The position numbers and the translations under genes are program-made. From Psychrobacter sp. (lineage in GTDB: Bacteria; Pseudomonadota; Gammaproteobacteria; Pseudomonadales; Moraxellaceae), in NCBI GenBank assembly GCA_020024075.1, contig JAHHUJ010000145.1:1-5743 (forward strand): a stretch of DNA of 5,743 bases, given 5' to 3'. Shown here piece after piece: positions 5,723 to 5,743 of this stretch (position 1 is the first letter of the stretch; every line of letters starts with the position of its first letter). The notes beneath the pieces are model-generated. The model had not been told where the DNA came from and searched no databases. It saw nothing but the letters and a program-made list of their open reading frames with translations.

Positions 5723-5743
5723 CAACAAACCTCAAATATTTAA

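Overview
The window is from a gammaproteobacterium of moderate-to-low GC, most likely Moraxellaceae and probably Psychrobacter. The basis is how closely the proteins resemble Psychrobacter/Acinetobacter homologues from memory (especially UppP with its STGYLILSADL stretch), the AT-rich spacers and the gene order; no search was run. All six supported genes lie on the minus strand, so transcription runs from the right edge of the window to the left.

In transcription order: a YidB/DUF937-like protein with a Gly-rich repeated N-terminal half (5677-4982) has a strong ribosome binding site, a degenerate repeat array over its stop codon and a good intrinsic terminator (about 4824-4787). Next, a probable extended -10 promoter (4731-4704) precedes tsaB (4631-3954), uppP (3865-3014, TTG start) and rsmJ (2934-2044). 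The gaps between these three are 88 and 79 bp with no convincing terminator, so they may form one transcript. pgsA (1827-1165) follows after a 216-bp gap and ends at a strong terminator (about 1141-1076) whose hairpin carries a sequence resembling an IS3-family end. Finally purL starts at 804 behind a leader of about 160 nt and runs off the left edge.

Functionally this is a housekeeping block: t6A modification of tRNA (TsaB), lipid-carrier recycling for the cell wall (UppP), 16S rRNA methylation (RsmJ), phosphatidylglycerol synthesis (PgsA) and purine synthesis (PurL). I see no defence system, CRISPR array, tRNA, rRNA or intact mobile element, and no convincing previously undescribed system. 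The points worth a second look are small: the stop-codon repeat array and the Gly-rich repeats of the YidB-like gene, the IS-like terminator, the Tyr replacing the usual His in UppP, and the long purL leader.
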